Notes: generated by a model not told the origin, from the sequence alone. Counted from the first letter of the stretch, positions 45,682-56,182 are shown. The stretch: DNA of 64,000 nucleotides from Fluviispira sanaruensis (GCF_004295685.1 NZ_AP019368.1:3394501-3458500), one strand, 5' to 3'. Numbers and translations are program-made.

Positions 45682-45764
45682 TACTCCACTTCCTAATTTA
45701 AATTTATAATCTTTAAAAAGAAAAATTGTATTATGCGGCTCAGCCGTTCGAAAGTAGCCTTAGC

Positions 45765-48700
45765 CTATTCATGACACAATTGCCAGAAATAACCATTCTC
45801 TTTTTTGCGTAAAATCTCTGGCGCGTCAAACTCAACTATACAACCTCTATCCATAACTAAGACTCTATCGCAATCAAAAACGGACGTCACGCGATGAGCT
45901 ATTGTAATAACAGTACATTTTGAAAAAACCTGTTGGATTATTCTTTGAATTATTCCATCTGTTTCAAAATCTAGGCTCGCTGTCGCTTCATCTAATATAA
46001 GAATTTTATTCTCGCGCAAAATTGATCTGGCTAAACAGATCAATTGTCTTTGACCAATACTAAAATTACTTCCACATTCTAACACAGGAGTATCTAATCC
46101 TAAATTTAATAATCCAGGGAGAGCTTTCTCAATTTGGGCATACGTGACGGCTTCCCAAATTTTATTATTATCAAATTCATGAAAAGGGTCTAAATTTTTT
46201 CGCAGTGTACCTGTAAATAAAATTGGATCTTGCGGAATTATAGATATACTTTTTCTAAGCGCTATAAGAGAAACATCACTGATATTTCTTCCATCTATTA
46301 TAATTTTACCCGACAATGGTTCGACACAACGAAACAGAGCATTTATCAAACTACTTTTTCCAGCTCCCGTTCTTCCAACTATTCCTATTTTCTCACCTTC
46401 GTAAAAATGGAAATTTATGTTTCTTAATATAGGTTTCATATTATTTTCATATTTTAAAACAATATTTACAAAAGATATTTCTCCTTTAATTGGCCAATCT
46501 TTTTCAGGGATATCTCCATTGTATTTTTCAGGTGAAATCTTTGAATAGTTTGAAACTCTCTCAATTGAATTCATTCCAGAGGCAAGCTCAGCATACATTC
46601 TAACTGACCAATTCAAAACTGAATTAATCATCAATGAATAAGTAATTGCCATACCTAGCAATCCTGTATTTATATATGCGTGTATAGCGAAGGAAGTTAC
46701 AACTGTTAAAAATAAAATACCACAACCAATAAATTCTACTCTTAAAGCTAACCATCTATTCAGTGAAATAATAGTGTAATAAGCTTTCTGATTTTTTTCA
46801 ATTAAATCTATATTCTCAGATATAAATTTTTTTTGTACCTGATAGATTCTAATACTCTGTATTCCTGCAAGAGTCTCAGAAAAGTAAGCATAAACAGGAC
46901 TTCTTGTCACAGAGTCAAGCCTTCTTGCTTCTATTGAAGATGAAAAATACTTCGACTGAATATTATAATAAACAAAAAGAATTGGAATAATACCAATAAT
47001 ACAATATGGGCTTATAAATATTAGAATAAGCATTGTTGAAAGTATCGTAAAAACCGAAGCAAAAAATTCCTGGAAGTTCTGAGGCAAATAAAGATCAATG
47101 TTTTCTTGATCTTTCCCAAATCTATTTAATATCCTTCCAATTGGGTTGCTATTAAAAAATTTTAATGGAGCATAGATTACACCTTCAAACAATTTATCAT
47201 GAAAATTTTTTGCAGCAAATACTCCATTTCTTAATACTGAATAAGATCTTAAATATGAAAAAATAATGCCTAACATCCCTAGTGAAAAATAAGTAAACAA
47301 AAAATAATTTGTCGTTAAAAATTTATTAGAGCTCCAATATCCTAGCCATGCATCTGTCATAGCAGAAAATATTTCTTTGAAAAGAAATAATAAAAACATG
47401 ACATATATAAATATACCAGGGACAATTGCTTTAATGTAAGTAGTATAAAAATTTTTATCAATTTTTCCAAAATTTCTATCTTCATCCATTATTATTTTCT
47501 GAAATTGAAGCTTCTCATTATTTTGATCATCCAATTCATGCATATTCAAATTACTATCAGAAATATTAATTCCTACACTATTTTTGTTTAGGTTAGAATT
47601 AATCATTCCTCTCATTAAATATTTATTCTTTTCTTTTGACTTTGCGCTATAAAACAAATCAATTTTATTTTCAATATGAGAGTTTGAAATTATTTTTTTA
47701 ATGCTCCCATTTTCCAAATATATTATTTTATCGGCAAATTTAGCATACTCTTGTTTGTGTGTGATTAAGATTCGGGTTTTTTGTTTGAGTTCTAACAAAA
47801 GACTTCTCTCAAATATGAGATCACTCGTATTTGCATCAATTGAACTAAAAATGTCATCAAATAAATAAATATCTGAATCATTATAAATAGCTCTTGCTAT
47901 ATTGACTCTTTGTTTTTGCCCACCCGATAGATTGACCCCGTTTTCACCAATCTCAATAGAATCTCCTGCTTCAAAATTTAAAATATCATTTTCTAAAGCA
48001 GCGCAAAAAATACTCTTTTGATATCTCTCAATATTTTCTTCTTGTTTAAAAATAATATTTTCTTTTAGAGTTTTATTGATTAACCATGGCACTTGAGGCA
48101 CATAAGAGATTTTTCCATTGTATTTAATCGTACCATTTATTTTTATTGCTTCGCCCAAAATTGCATTTAAAAGTGTTGTCTTACCGCAACCAACCGAGCC
48201 TACGATTATAACAAGTTCGCCAGAACTGATATTCAGATTTAAATTTTTAAGACAAAAAATAGAATCTTCGGAATTTTTAATCGAAGCATCTTTAAATATA
48301 ATATTACCATTCGGTATTATGTCTGTTTGAAAATTTTCTTTTTTTTCTGGTAGTGACAAAAATATTTGAATTCTTTTTAAGGAAACAGATGCATCTATAA
48401 GATTTGTTATCACTTGGGGAAGTTGTGTCATAATTGGTTTTAGCAAAGAAAATAATGCTATCGATGAAAAAATAACAGATAGACTTAAATGATTATTAAA
48501 AAGGATCGAAACACTGAAAGTTATAATTGCAAAAATAATTGGAGTCGCAATAAAGATCGTATTTAAAATAGCTGAATTATTTGCTAACAATTTAAGAAAA
48601 GAGAGTTCTTTTTCTCTCTCTCTCAAAACTTCTTTGGTAAAGAATTTTTCCCAAGTGTAAAACTTAATTATTTTAATGCTGTTTAAAATATCACTCATAT

Positions 48701-49487
48701 AAGAAACTCTTAAATCACTTATATTTAAAAGTTCTTTTTTTATGTTAAATATTTTTTTTGATAATTTAAAAGACAATAACAATAATAAAAAGAATACAAG
48801 TATTGCAGGTAAAACTGCAATGCCAATTGCGTAAAATAAAATGCTAACGATTGCTATAAGCTGAATAGGTAAAATCCATAAGTTATGAAATTGTGAGGCA
48901 AAGTTATAAATTCTAGCATTATCAATCACCATTAAATTGACGATCTCTCCACTTTTTAAGCGATCGCGCTTGTCTTTGGATAAATTTAATGATTTTTCAT
49001 AAATAACCCCACAAATAGAGGCCTTTAATCTGCACCCTAGGCGTAAAACAATATGATATGTGTGCTGAATAAGCATATTAGACAAAAAGACGATTAAACA
49101 AATTTTTATAGATAAATAAATTCCGTTTAATATATTTATATCGTCCTCTTGAATATGTAATATAATATCTTTCAAAACAAAAGTTACATATATATTTAAT
49201 AATAAACTCAATAAACATATAAACGAGACTAATATTACTTTTTTTAAATGCAAATTTAAGAGTGATATGAGTAATGCGTTTTTTTTTGCTAAATTTTTTT
49301 TATAAGCATGTTTTAAGTTTAAATAACTTGCCTCTATGCTGTCTAACTTTGGTATGTCGAGTAAATCTATTTCTTCTAATGGCTTTTTTTTACCTAGCCG
49401 AACTATTGGATTCACCCAAAGAAAAAGAATCCGAGAAAAAAAGGTGGATGAATCTTCATAATTTTTTTTTGCTTTTAACATAACCAC
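45765..49487 (-). CDS. Full-length ABCC/MRP-type ABC transporter
   Basis: A 1240-residue single polypeptide with the order TMD1-NBD1-TMD2-NBD2. The N-terminus FFSRILFLWVNPIVRLGKKK is like the start of eukaryotic MRP core transporters. NBD1 has Walker A GSVGCGKT (430-437), LSGGQ (520-524) and a Walker B followed by Asp (LFDDIFSSID) instead of Glu. NBD2 has GRTGAGKSS, SIGQRQLICLARS and ILDEATASLD with Glu. This asymmetry (a degenerate NBD1 site) is an ABCC hallmark. The GTG at 49487 is backed by AGGAAG 7 bases upstream. The substrate is unknown, perhaps organic anions or drugs. Confidence 0.88.
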   Translation of the reverse strand: MVMLKAKKNYEDSSTFFSRILFLWVNPIVRLGKKKPLEEIDLLDIPKLDSIEASYLNLKHAYKKNLAKKNALLISLLNLHLKKVILVSFICLLSLLLNIYVTFVLKDIILHIQEDDINILNGIYLSIKICLIVFLSNMLIQHTYHIVLRLGCRLKASICGVIYEKSLNLSKDKRDRLKSGEIVNLMVIDNARIYNFASQFHNLWILPIQLIAIVSILFYAIGIAVLPAILVFFLLLLLSFKLSKKIFNIKKELLNISDLRVSYMSDILNSIKIIKFYTWEKFFTKEVLREREKELSFLKLLANNSAILNTIFIATPIIFAIITFSVSILFNNHLSLSVIFSSIALFSLLKPIMTQLPQVITNLIDASVSLKRIQIFLSLPEKKENFQTDIIPNGNIIFKDASIKNSEDSIFCLKNLNLNISSGELVIIVGSVGCGKTTLLNAILGEAIKINGTIKYNGKISYVPQVPWLINKTLKENIIFKQEENIERYQKSIFCAALENDILNFEAGDSIEIGENGVNLSGGQKQRVNIARAIYNDSDIYLFDDIFSSIDANTSDLIFERSLLLELKQKTRILITHKQEYAKFADKIIYLENGSIKKIISNSHIENKIDLFYSAKSKEKNKYLMRGMINSNLNKNSVGINISDSNLNMHELDDQNNEKLQFQKIIMDEDRNFGKIDKNFYTTYIKAIVPGIFIYVMFLLFLFKEIFSAMTDAWLGYWSSNKFLTTNYFLFTYFSLGMLGIIFSYLRSYSVLRNGVFAAKNFHDKLFEGVIYAPLKFFNSNPIGRILNRFGKDQENIDLYLPQNFQEFFASVFTILSTMLILIFISPYCIIGIIPILFVYYNIQSKYFSSSIEARRLDSVTRSPVYAYFSETLAGIQSIRIYQVQKKFISENIDLIEKNQKAYYTIISLNRWLALRVEFIGCGILFLTVVTSFAIHAYINTGLLGMAITYSLMINSVLNWSVRMYAELASGMNSIERVSNYSKISPEKYNGDIPEKDWPIKGEISFVNIVLKYENNMKPILRNINFHFYEGEKIGIVGRTGAGKSSLINALFRCVEPLSGKIIIDGRNISDVSLIALRKSISIIPQDPILFTGTLRKNLDPFHEFDNNKIWEAVTYAQIEKALPGLLNLGLDTPVLECGSNFSIGQRQLICLARSILRENKILILDEATASLDFETDGIIQRIIQQVFSKCTVITIAHRVTSVFDCDRVLVMDRGCIVEFDAPEILRKKENGYFWQLCHE

Positions 49488-49554
49488 ACTTTATCTTCCT
49501 ATTTGATAATTAAAATTTACCAAATGAGGAAAAAAAAGTCAGTTAGATGTTCCT

Positions 49555-50214
49555 TTATTGCATAGCTAAAGTCAAAAGTTCATGAGGTGAGTTAATTGTA
49601 TAATCGGGTTTTATAGAACCATAGCTTTTAATGTACCCATAAGAACACCATATTGTCTTTGCGCCAAAGGCCTTACCAGCCTGAATGTCACCCGCGCTAT
49701 CTCCAATCATAAAAGCTTTATCATTCTCAAAAGAAAAATTGTTACGTTTGGCTGAAATCTGCAGGGGTAGGGGACTGGGTTTCATTTCAGCACAGCTGTC
49801 ACCACCCATAACATCCGTAATATATTGATTAATTCCTAAACTCACCAAAAGAGCTCTTGAATGCTTTTCTGGTTTATTCGTTATCACTATTATTTTCGAA
49901 TTTTTCGCAAATTCTTCTAAAACTTTTTCAATATTATCATAACAAAAACTTTTTATACAAATATTTTCTAGATAATGTTTCTCATATTCCGTTTTAACTT
50001 TTTCGTACGCAGTCTCATAATGCGCACTATTTGAGAAAAAATCGTCAAAACAGGAAACATATAAATCATGCATACCTCGATTGACATGCTTTTTTACATC
50101 ATCGATTTCTCTAAGATTTAGTCCCAACAATTCTCTGACCGCGTTCACTGAACGCGCCATATCTTCACGGGAATCCTCGAGAGTGCCATCAAGATCAAAA
50201 AAATAAAAATTCAT
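49555..50214 (-). CDS. HAD-family phosphatase (phosphoglycolate phosphatase-like)
   Basis: A 219-residue HAD hydrolase. Motif I is FFDLDGTLEDS with the nucleophile and acid/base Asp, motif II is VITNKPEKHS, and motif IV is MIGDSAGDIQAGK. A helical cap domain sits between. Gph-type substrate choice (phosphoglycolate) is likely but not provable by eye. The cupin gene ends 3 bp upstream. Confidence 0.88.
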   Translation of the reverse strand: MNFYFFDLDGTLEDSREDMARSVNAVRELLGLNLREIDDVKKHVNRGMHDLYVSCFDDFFSNSAHYETAYEKVKTEYEKHYLENICIKSFCYDNIEKVLEEFAKNSKIIVITNKPEKHSRALLVSLGINQYITDVMGGDSCAEMKPSPLPLQISAKRNNFSFENDKAFMIGDSAGDIQAGKAFGAKTIWCSYGYIKSYGSIKPDYTINSPHELLTLAMQ

Positions 50215-50217
50215 AAA

Positions 50218-50628
50218 CTAGCCCTTATTTATCTTTTGACTTGCCAAATCTTCTATACTTCCACGGCCATCACCAAATTCAGTGACGCTGCGTTCGCCAG
50301 ATCGACTCCCTTTGAAAGCTTTAAATGGCCTAGAATTATGCGAAATAGCCTCATGCGGAATTCCAGGAGGAATAATAACAATATCACCCGCCTCAATTGT
50401 GATAGGAAATTCAGCAAAATGAAAAGTGATACATCCTTCTACAGCAGCGCGAATCTCTTCATAATTGTGCGCATGACTGCTTCGCTCAAACCAAGGTCCA
50501 CAAGTTTGTAGATCATAGGCCTTAAAACCTAAATTAATTAATTCTTTTTTCATAAGCTCTTCGGTAGGATCAATTTTATGAGGCCATTTATATAAAACAA
50601 TTCCATTAGGTAACTTAAATTGATACAT
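50218..50628 (-). CDS. Cupin-domain protein
   Basis: A 136-residue single-cupin protein. The metal motifs read SHAHNYEEIRAAVEG (His, His, Glu) and PPGIPHEA (His). It resembles acireductone dioxygenase-type small cupins, but the function is not assigned. It probably forms an operon with the HAD gene, which starts 3 bp after its stop; a shared methionine-salvage role is a possibility only. Confidence 0.8.
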   Translation of the reverse strand: MYQFKLPNGIVLYKWPHKIDPTEELMKKELINLGFKAYDLQTCGPWFERSSHAHNYEEIRAAVEGCITFHFAEFPITIEAGDIVIIPPGIPHEAISHNSRPFKAFKGSRSGERSVTEFGDGRGSIEDLASQKINKG

Positions 50629-50685
50629 AACTTTACTCCTAATAAAATCCCTGTACTGGGAAGTGTAAAATAATATCTCAAATTC

Positions 50686-51477
50686 TTAAAAAGGAATTTT
50701 TACTTTCGGTGGATTGTCTCTAAATTTTCGCACTGCAATAAATGTTTCTAGGCTATTTTTAGTTGACAAAATGTTTCTTAAACTAGGATCATCCCACCGC
50801 AATAAACTATTTATTTTTAACTCTTCTGAAATAAGACAAGGAATTGTGGGTAAATTCTTTTCTCTTAAGGATAAAATGTTTTGAATTTTATCCTTTATAT
50901 TTATATTATGAGGTTCAAGGCACTCGAGAATCAGATAGTTTTCCAAAGTATATTCATGTGCACACCAAATAAATGTATTTTCAGGTACCGTGTCACGAAG
51001 AAAAGAGAGCGAAGAAAACATTTGTTCAAAGGTTCCTTCAAATATTTTTCCACAACCTCCAGAAAAAATAGTGTCACCTATAAACAAATGACTCTCACCA
51101 TTTTTCATAAGAAAATGATAGCAAATATGTCCCAAAGTATGACCAGGAACATAATAAATATTTGCAATTTCATCCGCAAAATTAACTGTATCACCATGTT
51201 TTAAGAAAAAGTCTTGTTTACCAATTCTTCCAGAATCTTTTTCGCCTGCATAAACATTAACATTTTTATAAAAATCACATAGTTTTATATTCCCACCAAT
51301 ATGATCGGAATGATGGTGGGTATTAAAAATATGCTTTAATTTTAGATTATTTGTTTCTAAGAAATCGATCACAGGTTTAGCTTCGGCTGGATCTATAACG
51401 GCTGCTTCTAATTTTAACTCATCAATTAAAATAAAAATATAATTGTCATTTAAAACGGGAAGCAGTTCGATTTTCAT
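50686..51477 (-). CDS. gloB: Hydroxyacylglutathione hydrolase (glyoxalase II)
   Basis: A 263-residue metallo-beta-lactamase-fold thioesterase. The dinuclear metal motif is NTHHHSDHIGGN, followed by VPGHTLGHICYH, LFIGDTIFSGGCGK and WCAHEYTLEN. The C-terminal KFRDNPPKV is typical of glyoxalase II. Starts 2 bp after the tex stop. Confidence 0.92.
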   Translation of the reverse strand: MKIELLPVLNDNYIFILIDELKLEAAVIDPAEAKPVIDFLETNNLKLKHIFNTHHHSDHIGGNIKLCDFYKNVNVYAGEKDSGRIGKQDFFLKHGDTVNFADEIANIYYVPGHTLGHICYHFLMKNGESHLFIGDTIFSGGCGKIFEGTFEQMFSSLSFLRDTVPENTFIWCAHEYTLENYLILECLEPHNINIKDKIQNILSLREKNLPTIPCLISEELKINSLLRWDDPSLRNILSTKNSLETFIAVRKFRDNPPKVKIPF

Positions 51478-51479
51478 AG

Positions 51480-53915
51480 TTAGACTCTATTTGAATTAAA
51501 CTTACTTAATAGATCAGTCAAACTTGCAGGTTTTTCAGGCTCTTTATTCATAGAACGATTGCCATTCGCTTGAGAATTATTTTTTCTAGATGAAAAACCG
51601 GTAGTTTGATTTTTCCTGTTATCATCACGTCCTTTATTATTATAATTAGAGCGAGAACTCTGTTCAGTCGATGCGCCTGAACGGCTAGACTGATTCTGAT
51701 TATTATTTGCTGAATTGTGTGTATTTTCTTCACAAGCACGCTTAGAAAGAGAAATTCTTTTTCTTTCTTTATCAATACCAATGACCTTAACTTTCACTTG
51801 TTGCCCAACAGTGATTGCTTGTGAAAGATCTTTAATAAATTGATTTGAGAGTTCCGAAATATGGATTAATCCATCTTGATGCACACCTATATCAACAAAT
51901 GCGCCAAAATTTGTTACATTAGTTACGGTACCAGTTAAAACCTGACCTTCTTTCAAATGATTAAAGTCACGCACTTCACGGTTGTAAGATTGTTTTGCCC
52001 CTTCTTCACGAGGATCCCGGCCTGGCTTTAACAACTCTTTAACTATATCTTGTAAAGTTGGCAGACCGACTTCTTCTGTAACATAACTTTCAAGTTTTAT
52101 TTTAGAAATTATTTCTCTTTTACCAAGTAATTCATTAACTGAAATAGATAAATCGGATGAAATTTTCTCTATAATTGAATATGTTTCTGGGTGAACTCCA
52201 GTGTTATCAAGTCGATTTTCACTCTCAGGAATTCTTAAAAATCCTGCAGATTGCTCAAAAGTTTTTGCACCAAAACCCATGACTTCAAATAATTTTTTTC
52301 TATCTTTAAACTCACCATTTGCATCTCTATGTCTAACAATGCTTTTTGCCAAACTTGGCCCAATTCCTGCAACATAAGAAAGTAGACTTGGACTTGCTGT
52401 ATTTAAATTAACGCCAACATAGTTCACACAACTTTCAACAACTTCGCTTAATTGTTTTTTTAAACGACTTTGATTTACATCGTGTTGATATTGACCAACA
52501 CCAATACTTTTTGGATCGATTTTTACAAGCTCAGCAAGCGGATCTTGAAGTCTACGCGCAATACTTACTGCTCCGCGATAAGTAATGTCGAGATCAGGGA
52601 ATTCTTCACGCGCAATGTCACTTGCAGAATAAACACTCGCCCCGGCTTCGTTTACAATTACAATTCTTGGATTTAATGCTTTATCGGTTGCCAATGCTTT
52701 TTCAACAAAGGCTTCCATTTCGCGACCTGCGGTTCCATTTCCAATTGAAATCAATTCGACTGAATGTTTTTTTATTAAATTTAATAAAATTTCAACTGAA
52801 TTCTTGTTCTTTGGTTTATCAAGCTCTTCATCATGAATTGGATAAATAGTTGAGTAATCTAAAAGTTTTCCTGTCCCATCAACAACAACTATTTTGCTGC
52901 CTGTTCTCAAGCCTGGATCTATTCCTAAAACTATACGCTTTGGAATTGGTGGTAGTAATAATAAATTCCGTAAATTTTTTCCAAAAACAAAAATAGCCTC
53001 TTCTTCAGCATATGTTTTTGTTTCTAAACGCAATTCAGTTTCAATACTTGGTGAGATAATTCTTGTATAACTTTCTGATATACACTCTGTTAAAAAGTTT
53101 TTCACTACATCTGAAGCAGTGTTTTTTATAACATGACTTGCAATCATTGCTTTTGGTATTTCGATATCAAAATCAAAAGATACTTTTAAAATTTCTTCTT
53201 TTTCACCACGACGTAGAGCCATGAGTCTATGCGCTGCAATTGATTTAGCTGGTTCAGTAAAAGAATAATAATTGTTGTATTTTGTTTTTTTATCTTTGTG
53301 TTCTTCTCTTACTTCAGATTTAAATATTGCATTTTCGTACATCCAATGACGCAATTCTTTTCTCATCTCTGCAATTTCAGAAACGTTTTCTGAAATATAG
53401 TCTTTTGTACCTTGTATAACTATTTCTAAATTTGTTAAATCATCGTGTTTGCCGATATACGCAGAAAACAAAGGCGCTAAATCGACAAGTGCAGATTCTT
53501 GCTTTAATATTTCTTCTGCAAGCGGTGCTAAACCTCTTTCAGAAGCAATTTGACCTCTAGTACGTTTTTTAGGTTTATATGGTAAATATAGATCTTCGAG
53601 ATCAGATTTTACTTTGCAAGAAAGAATTTTTGCTTGTAGCTCAGGATTTAATTTACCTTGTTCTGTAATCGATCTGAGTATTGCATCTTTTCTTTCGTTC
53701 AAAGCAAAGATATATTCAAATTTATCGCGAATATCTCTAATTTGAACTTCATCAAGGCCGTTTGTTACTTCTTTTCTATATCGAGCAATAAATGGTATTG
53801 TACAGTCATCAAGGATAAGATTAAGAGTATTTTCAACCTGATTTTTAGGTAATTTTAAATCATTTGAAATATCTGATAATATTTCTTGAGTGAGAAGAAT
53901 TTCTTTTATAGCCAT
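51480..53915 (-). CDS. tex: Tex-family RNA-binding transcription accessory protein
   Basis: A 811-residue protein. The N-terminal Tex helical region is followed by a YqgF/RuvX-like nuclease-fold segment (VLGIDPGLRTGSKIVVVDG), HhH motifs (VGVNLNTASPSLLSYVAGI, SLAKSIVRHRDANGEF) and an S1 RNA-binding domain (LTGTVTNVTNFGAFVDIG). The S/N/Q-rich tail is low-complexity. ATG 53915 is preferred over an upstream TTG (53948). Gene order tex-gloB suggests one transcript. Confidence 0.93.
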   Translation of the reverse strand: MAIKEILLTQEILSDISNDLKLPKNQVENTLNLILDDCTIPFIARYRKEVTNGLDEVQIRDIRDKFEYIFALNERKDAILRSITEQGKLNPELQAKILSCKVKSDLEDLYLPYKPKKRTRGQIASERGLAPLAEEILKQESALVDLAPLFSAYIGKHDDLTNLEIVIQGTKDYISENVSEIAEMRKELRHWMYENAIFKSEVREEHKDKKTKYNNYYSFTEPAKSIAAHRLMALRRGEKEEILKVSFDFDIEIPKAMIASHVIKNTASDVVKNFLTECISESYTRIISPSIETELRLETKTYAEEEAIFVFGKNLRNLLLLPPIPKRIVLGIDPGLRTGSKIVVVDGTGKLLDYSTIYPIHDEELDKPKNKNSVEILLNLIKKHSVELISIGNGTAGREMEAFVEKALATDKALNPRIVIVNEAGASVYSASDIAREEFPDLDITYRGAVSIARRLQDPLAELVKIDPKSIGVGQYQHDVNQSRLKKQLSEVVESCVNYVGVNLNTASPSLLSYVAGIGPSLAKSIVRHRDANGEFKDRKKLFEVMGFGAKTFEQSAGFLRIPESENRLDNTGVHPETYSIIEKISSDLSISVNELLGKREIISKIKLESYVTEEVGLPTLQDIVKELLKPGRDPREEGAKQSYNREVRDFNHLKEGQVLTGTVTNVTNFGAFVDIGVHQDGLIHISELSNQFIKDLSQAITVGQQVKVKVIGIDKERKRISLSKRACEENTHNSANNNQNQSSRSGASTEQSSRSNYNNKGRDDNRKNQTTGFSSRKNNSQANGNRSMNKEPEKPASLTDLLSKFNSNRV

Positions 53916-54008
53916 AATAGTTACTCGCAATTTATGGTAGCTGGACAATGCTTTCCGCTCTTAGGGAAAGCAAAACACACGACAGACACTACACTTTTTT
54001 TTTACAAA

Positions 54009-54032
54009 AAAAAACCGCTTAAGCGGTTTTTT
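54009..54032. terminator. Terminator of ndk
   Basis: Stem AAAAAACCGCTT/AAGCGGTTTTTT, a perfect 12-bp palindrome flanked by A- and T-runs on both sides, about 28 bp beyond the ndk stop on the minus strand. Confidence 0.85.
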
Positions 54033-54059
54033 AAAATTATTATCCGTTTTTATCAGATA

Positions 54060-54485
54060 TTATTTTGCAGAATTTACAAGTTCTGTTCCAGAAAAGAAAT
54101 ACGCAACTTCGATTGCAGCATTTTCGAGAGAGTCAGAACCATGTACAGTGTTTTCACCAATACTGAGACCAAAATCCGCGCGAATTGTTCCCTTAGTTGC
54201 TTTAGAAGGATCAGTAGCCCCCATGAGTTCACGGTAAGCAGCGACTGCGTTTGTTCCTTCAAGAACGGATACAACCACAGGAGCAGAAGTCATATATTCA
54301 CAAAGTTCACCAAAGAAGGGACGAGCAGAGTGAACTGCATAGAATTGCTCAGCTTCACGGCGAGACATGTGCATTGTCTTTGTAGCAACGACGCGAAGAC
54401 CACTTTCTTCTATTTTAGTGAGAATTTTGCCTATAATATTTCTTTTTACACCATCTGGCTTGATGATTGAAAAGGTTCTTTCCAT
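54060..54485 (-). CDS. ndk: Nucleoside diphosphate kinase
   Basis: A 141-residue NDK that balances (d)NTP pools. The catalytic His is H115 in ENTVHGSDS, and GTIRADFG with MGATDPSKA is conserved. ATP-binding K10 ([11 protein letters not shown]) is intact. AGAGG precedes the ATG. Confidence 0.97.
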   Translation of the reverse strand: MERTFSIIKPDGVKRNIIGKILTKIEESGLRVVATKTMHMSRREAEQFYAVHSARPFFGELCEYMTSAPVVVSVLEGTNAVAAYRELMGATDPSKATKGTIRADFGLSIGENTVHGSDSLENAAIEVAYFFSGTELVNSAK

Positions 54486-54621
54486 GATTATATACCTCTT
54501 AAATTGATAAAGAAAGCAAAGTTTAATAAACCCGTTGGGAGGCTATTTTTAAAATAGCTCTGATGTCAATAGAAAACAGAGAAAAGAGAAAAATCATTTT
54601 GTTTTCTACTCATTTTGGAAG

Positions 54622-56166
54622 CTACTTGTCCCCAATGGACTCTTTCATTATAAAGTCTTGCAAAATATGCAGCCATATACGGGGGCGCGGATTACCTTCA
54701 TGAGAATCCCGAATAATTTCCTTTAAAATACGAATCAAAAAACAAAAATTAAATAAATCCTGAGAAGTTTCTGAACTCTTAGGTTTTAACTGAGAAGAGC
54801 CTATATTTTCGTCTAAACTATTATTGTAAAACTTAAAAAAAGTCGACTCTATTTCTTTTAATGTTGGCAAATATTTCTCGGGCATAACAACATCGGAAAT
54901 TTTAACAGAGCCAAAATTATCCATTTTAATATTCATATTGTCTTCAATATCTGTCAAAGATGCATAATATTTCCGCTCGGTAAAATACCAAGCAAATCTG
55001 AGACTCACAATTATTGAAGCTATGTCTTTTAAACACGGTTGTTTTAATCTCCGATAAGTTGGATCATCAAAATGATCTGACTCATAATCCAGTAATATAA
55101 GGCCATCTTTACCAATTAAAATCTGACCAAGATGCACATTACCGTGATTTCTTATTCTCAAACCTAGATCATCTGCTTCCTTGATTTTTTCTATTATTCT
55201 TTCTACAAAAGAAGGAAGCAAATAAAATACTCCAGAATAAATTGGATATAATTCTTGCATCTCCAAGACTTTTTTCATTCTTTCATGCAATTTTTCAATT
55301 AAAATATCAAGCCATCTTGCCTTTGACTCTTCTGTATTTTGTTCTGGAGCTAAATCCGTACCACGAGGGGCAATGACCATTGCCTTATGGAAATCACCTA
55401 AAACGCGGCCAAGCGATTCGATTATATTTAAGACTTGATTCCACGCATCTTCAGAGGACCGCTCTTTTAATTTTTTAGGAAAACGAGCTTTGTGCAGTAA
55501 AGAAACAATTTGCGGGAATAAAGTACCATTATTTTGAATATATTTAATACCTATCGCTATATGTGATTTTTTAATATTGTGTGAATTGTACTCAAAAATA
55601 CTTATTAATTTTGCGAAATTTAAAAATATATTCTGACTGCTTAAATAACTTAACAGCTCAACTTCAATTGATTGGGGATGTTCTTTTTCAATTGTTCTAA
55701 ATATTTTATAAGCTATTTGAAAATCCAAGCGCACACAGGTATTTTTCGTATCACTCCAAATACCAATAGCGATAAAACTTGGCTCTCCTGTGCTTTTTTT
55801 ATGAAAAAAAGTCCCCTTTTTTGCCGTCGGTAAAGGATTTTTCTGTTTTTGCGCCAAACGCCAGGATTCATAAAAGTGCCCATCCGCAGAGGCGTCTCGT
55901 AAGCTCCAAGGAGAGATGGTGATAAGATCTCCGTCCTCACTATATCTTGCTAAACGAAAGGGTAAAACAAACAGGTCAGAAATTCCTTCGAATTCGATTA
56001 TAAGAAAACCAGCAGCGCCTTGTGCACTTGTTTCAAATAAACACACATCAAAGACTTTGCCTTTTGGTTCTTTTAAATGTTTAAACGGAAAATTACTCTG
56101 TTCTAACCAAGTTTGATGCGAAATAGCCTCTACAAGTTTCTCAATAATTTCAATAAAGGCATTCAT
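54622..56166 (-). CDS. Maltokinase-like protein with an altered catalytic motif
   Basis: A 514-residue protein with the layout of maltokinase (Mak/Pep2-like, choline-kinase fold): an N-terminal cap and lobe, then IRNHGNVHLGQILIG (about 338-352) and LLDYESDHFDDP (358-369), and DIASIIVSLRFAWYF. In maltokinase the first motif is HGDLHLGQ with the catalytic Asp, here Asn343. The metal-side DYES (D360) is kept. No glgE, glgB or treS gene is near. It may be a pseudokinase or use another base. Family assignment is by motif pattern only. Confidence 0.7.
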   Translation of the reverse strand: MNAFIEIIEKLVEAISHQTWLEQSNFPFKHLKEPKGKVFDVCLFETSAQGAAGFLIIEFEGISDLFVLPFRLARYSEDGDLITISPWSLRDASADGHFYESWRLAQKQKNPLPTAKKGTFFHKKSTGEPSFIAIGIWSDTKNTCVRLDFQIAYKIFRTIEKEHPQSIEVELLSYLSSQNIFLNFAKLISIFEYNSHNIKKSHIAIGIKYIQNNGTLFPQIVSLLHKARFPKKLKERSSEDAWNQVLNIIESLGRVLGDFHKAMVIAPRGTDLAPEQNTEESKARWLDILIEKLHERMKKVLEMQELYPIYSGVFYLLPSFVERIIEKIKEADDLGLRIRNHGNVHLGQILIGKDGLILLDYESDHFDDPTYRRLKQPCLKDIASIIVSLRFAWYFTERKYYASLTDIEDNMNIKMDNFGSVKISDVVMPEKYLPTLKEIESTFFKFYNNSLDENIGSSQLKPKSSETSQDLFNFCFLIRILKEIIRDSHEGNPRPRIWLHILQDFIMKESIGDK

Positions 56167-56182
56167 ATGTATTTTTCTTAAG

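Noticed and set aside
45725-45764. GGCTCAGCC and a GTTCGAA near the end of the ABC transporter gene
   Set aside because: No cloverleaf or terminator with a T-run could be built. Probably chance.
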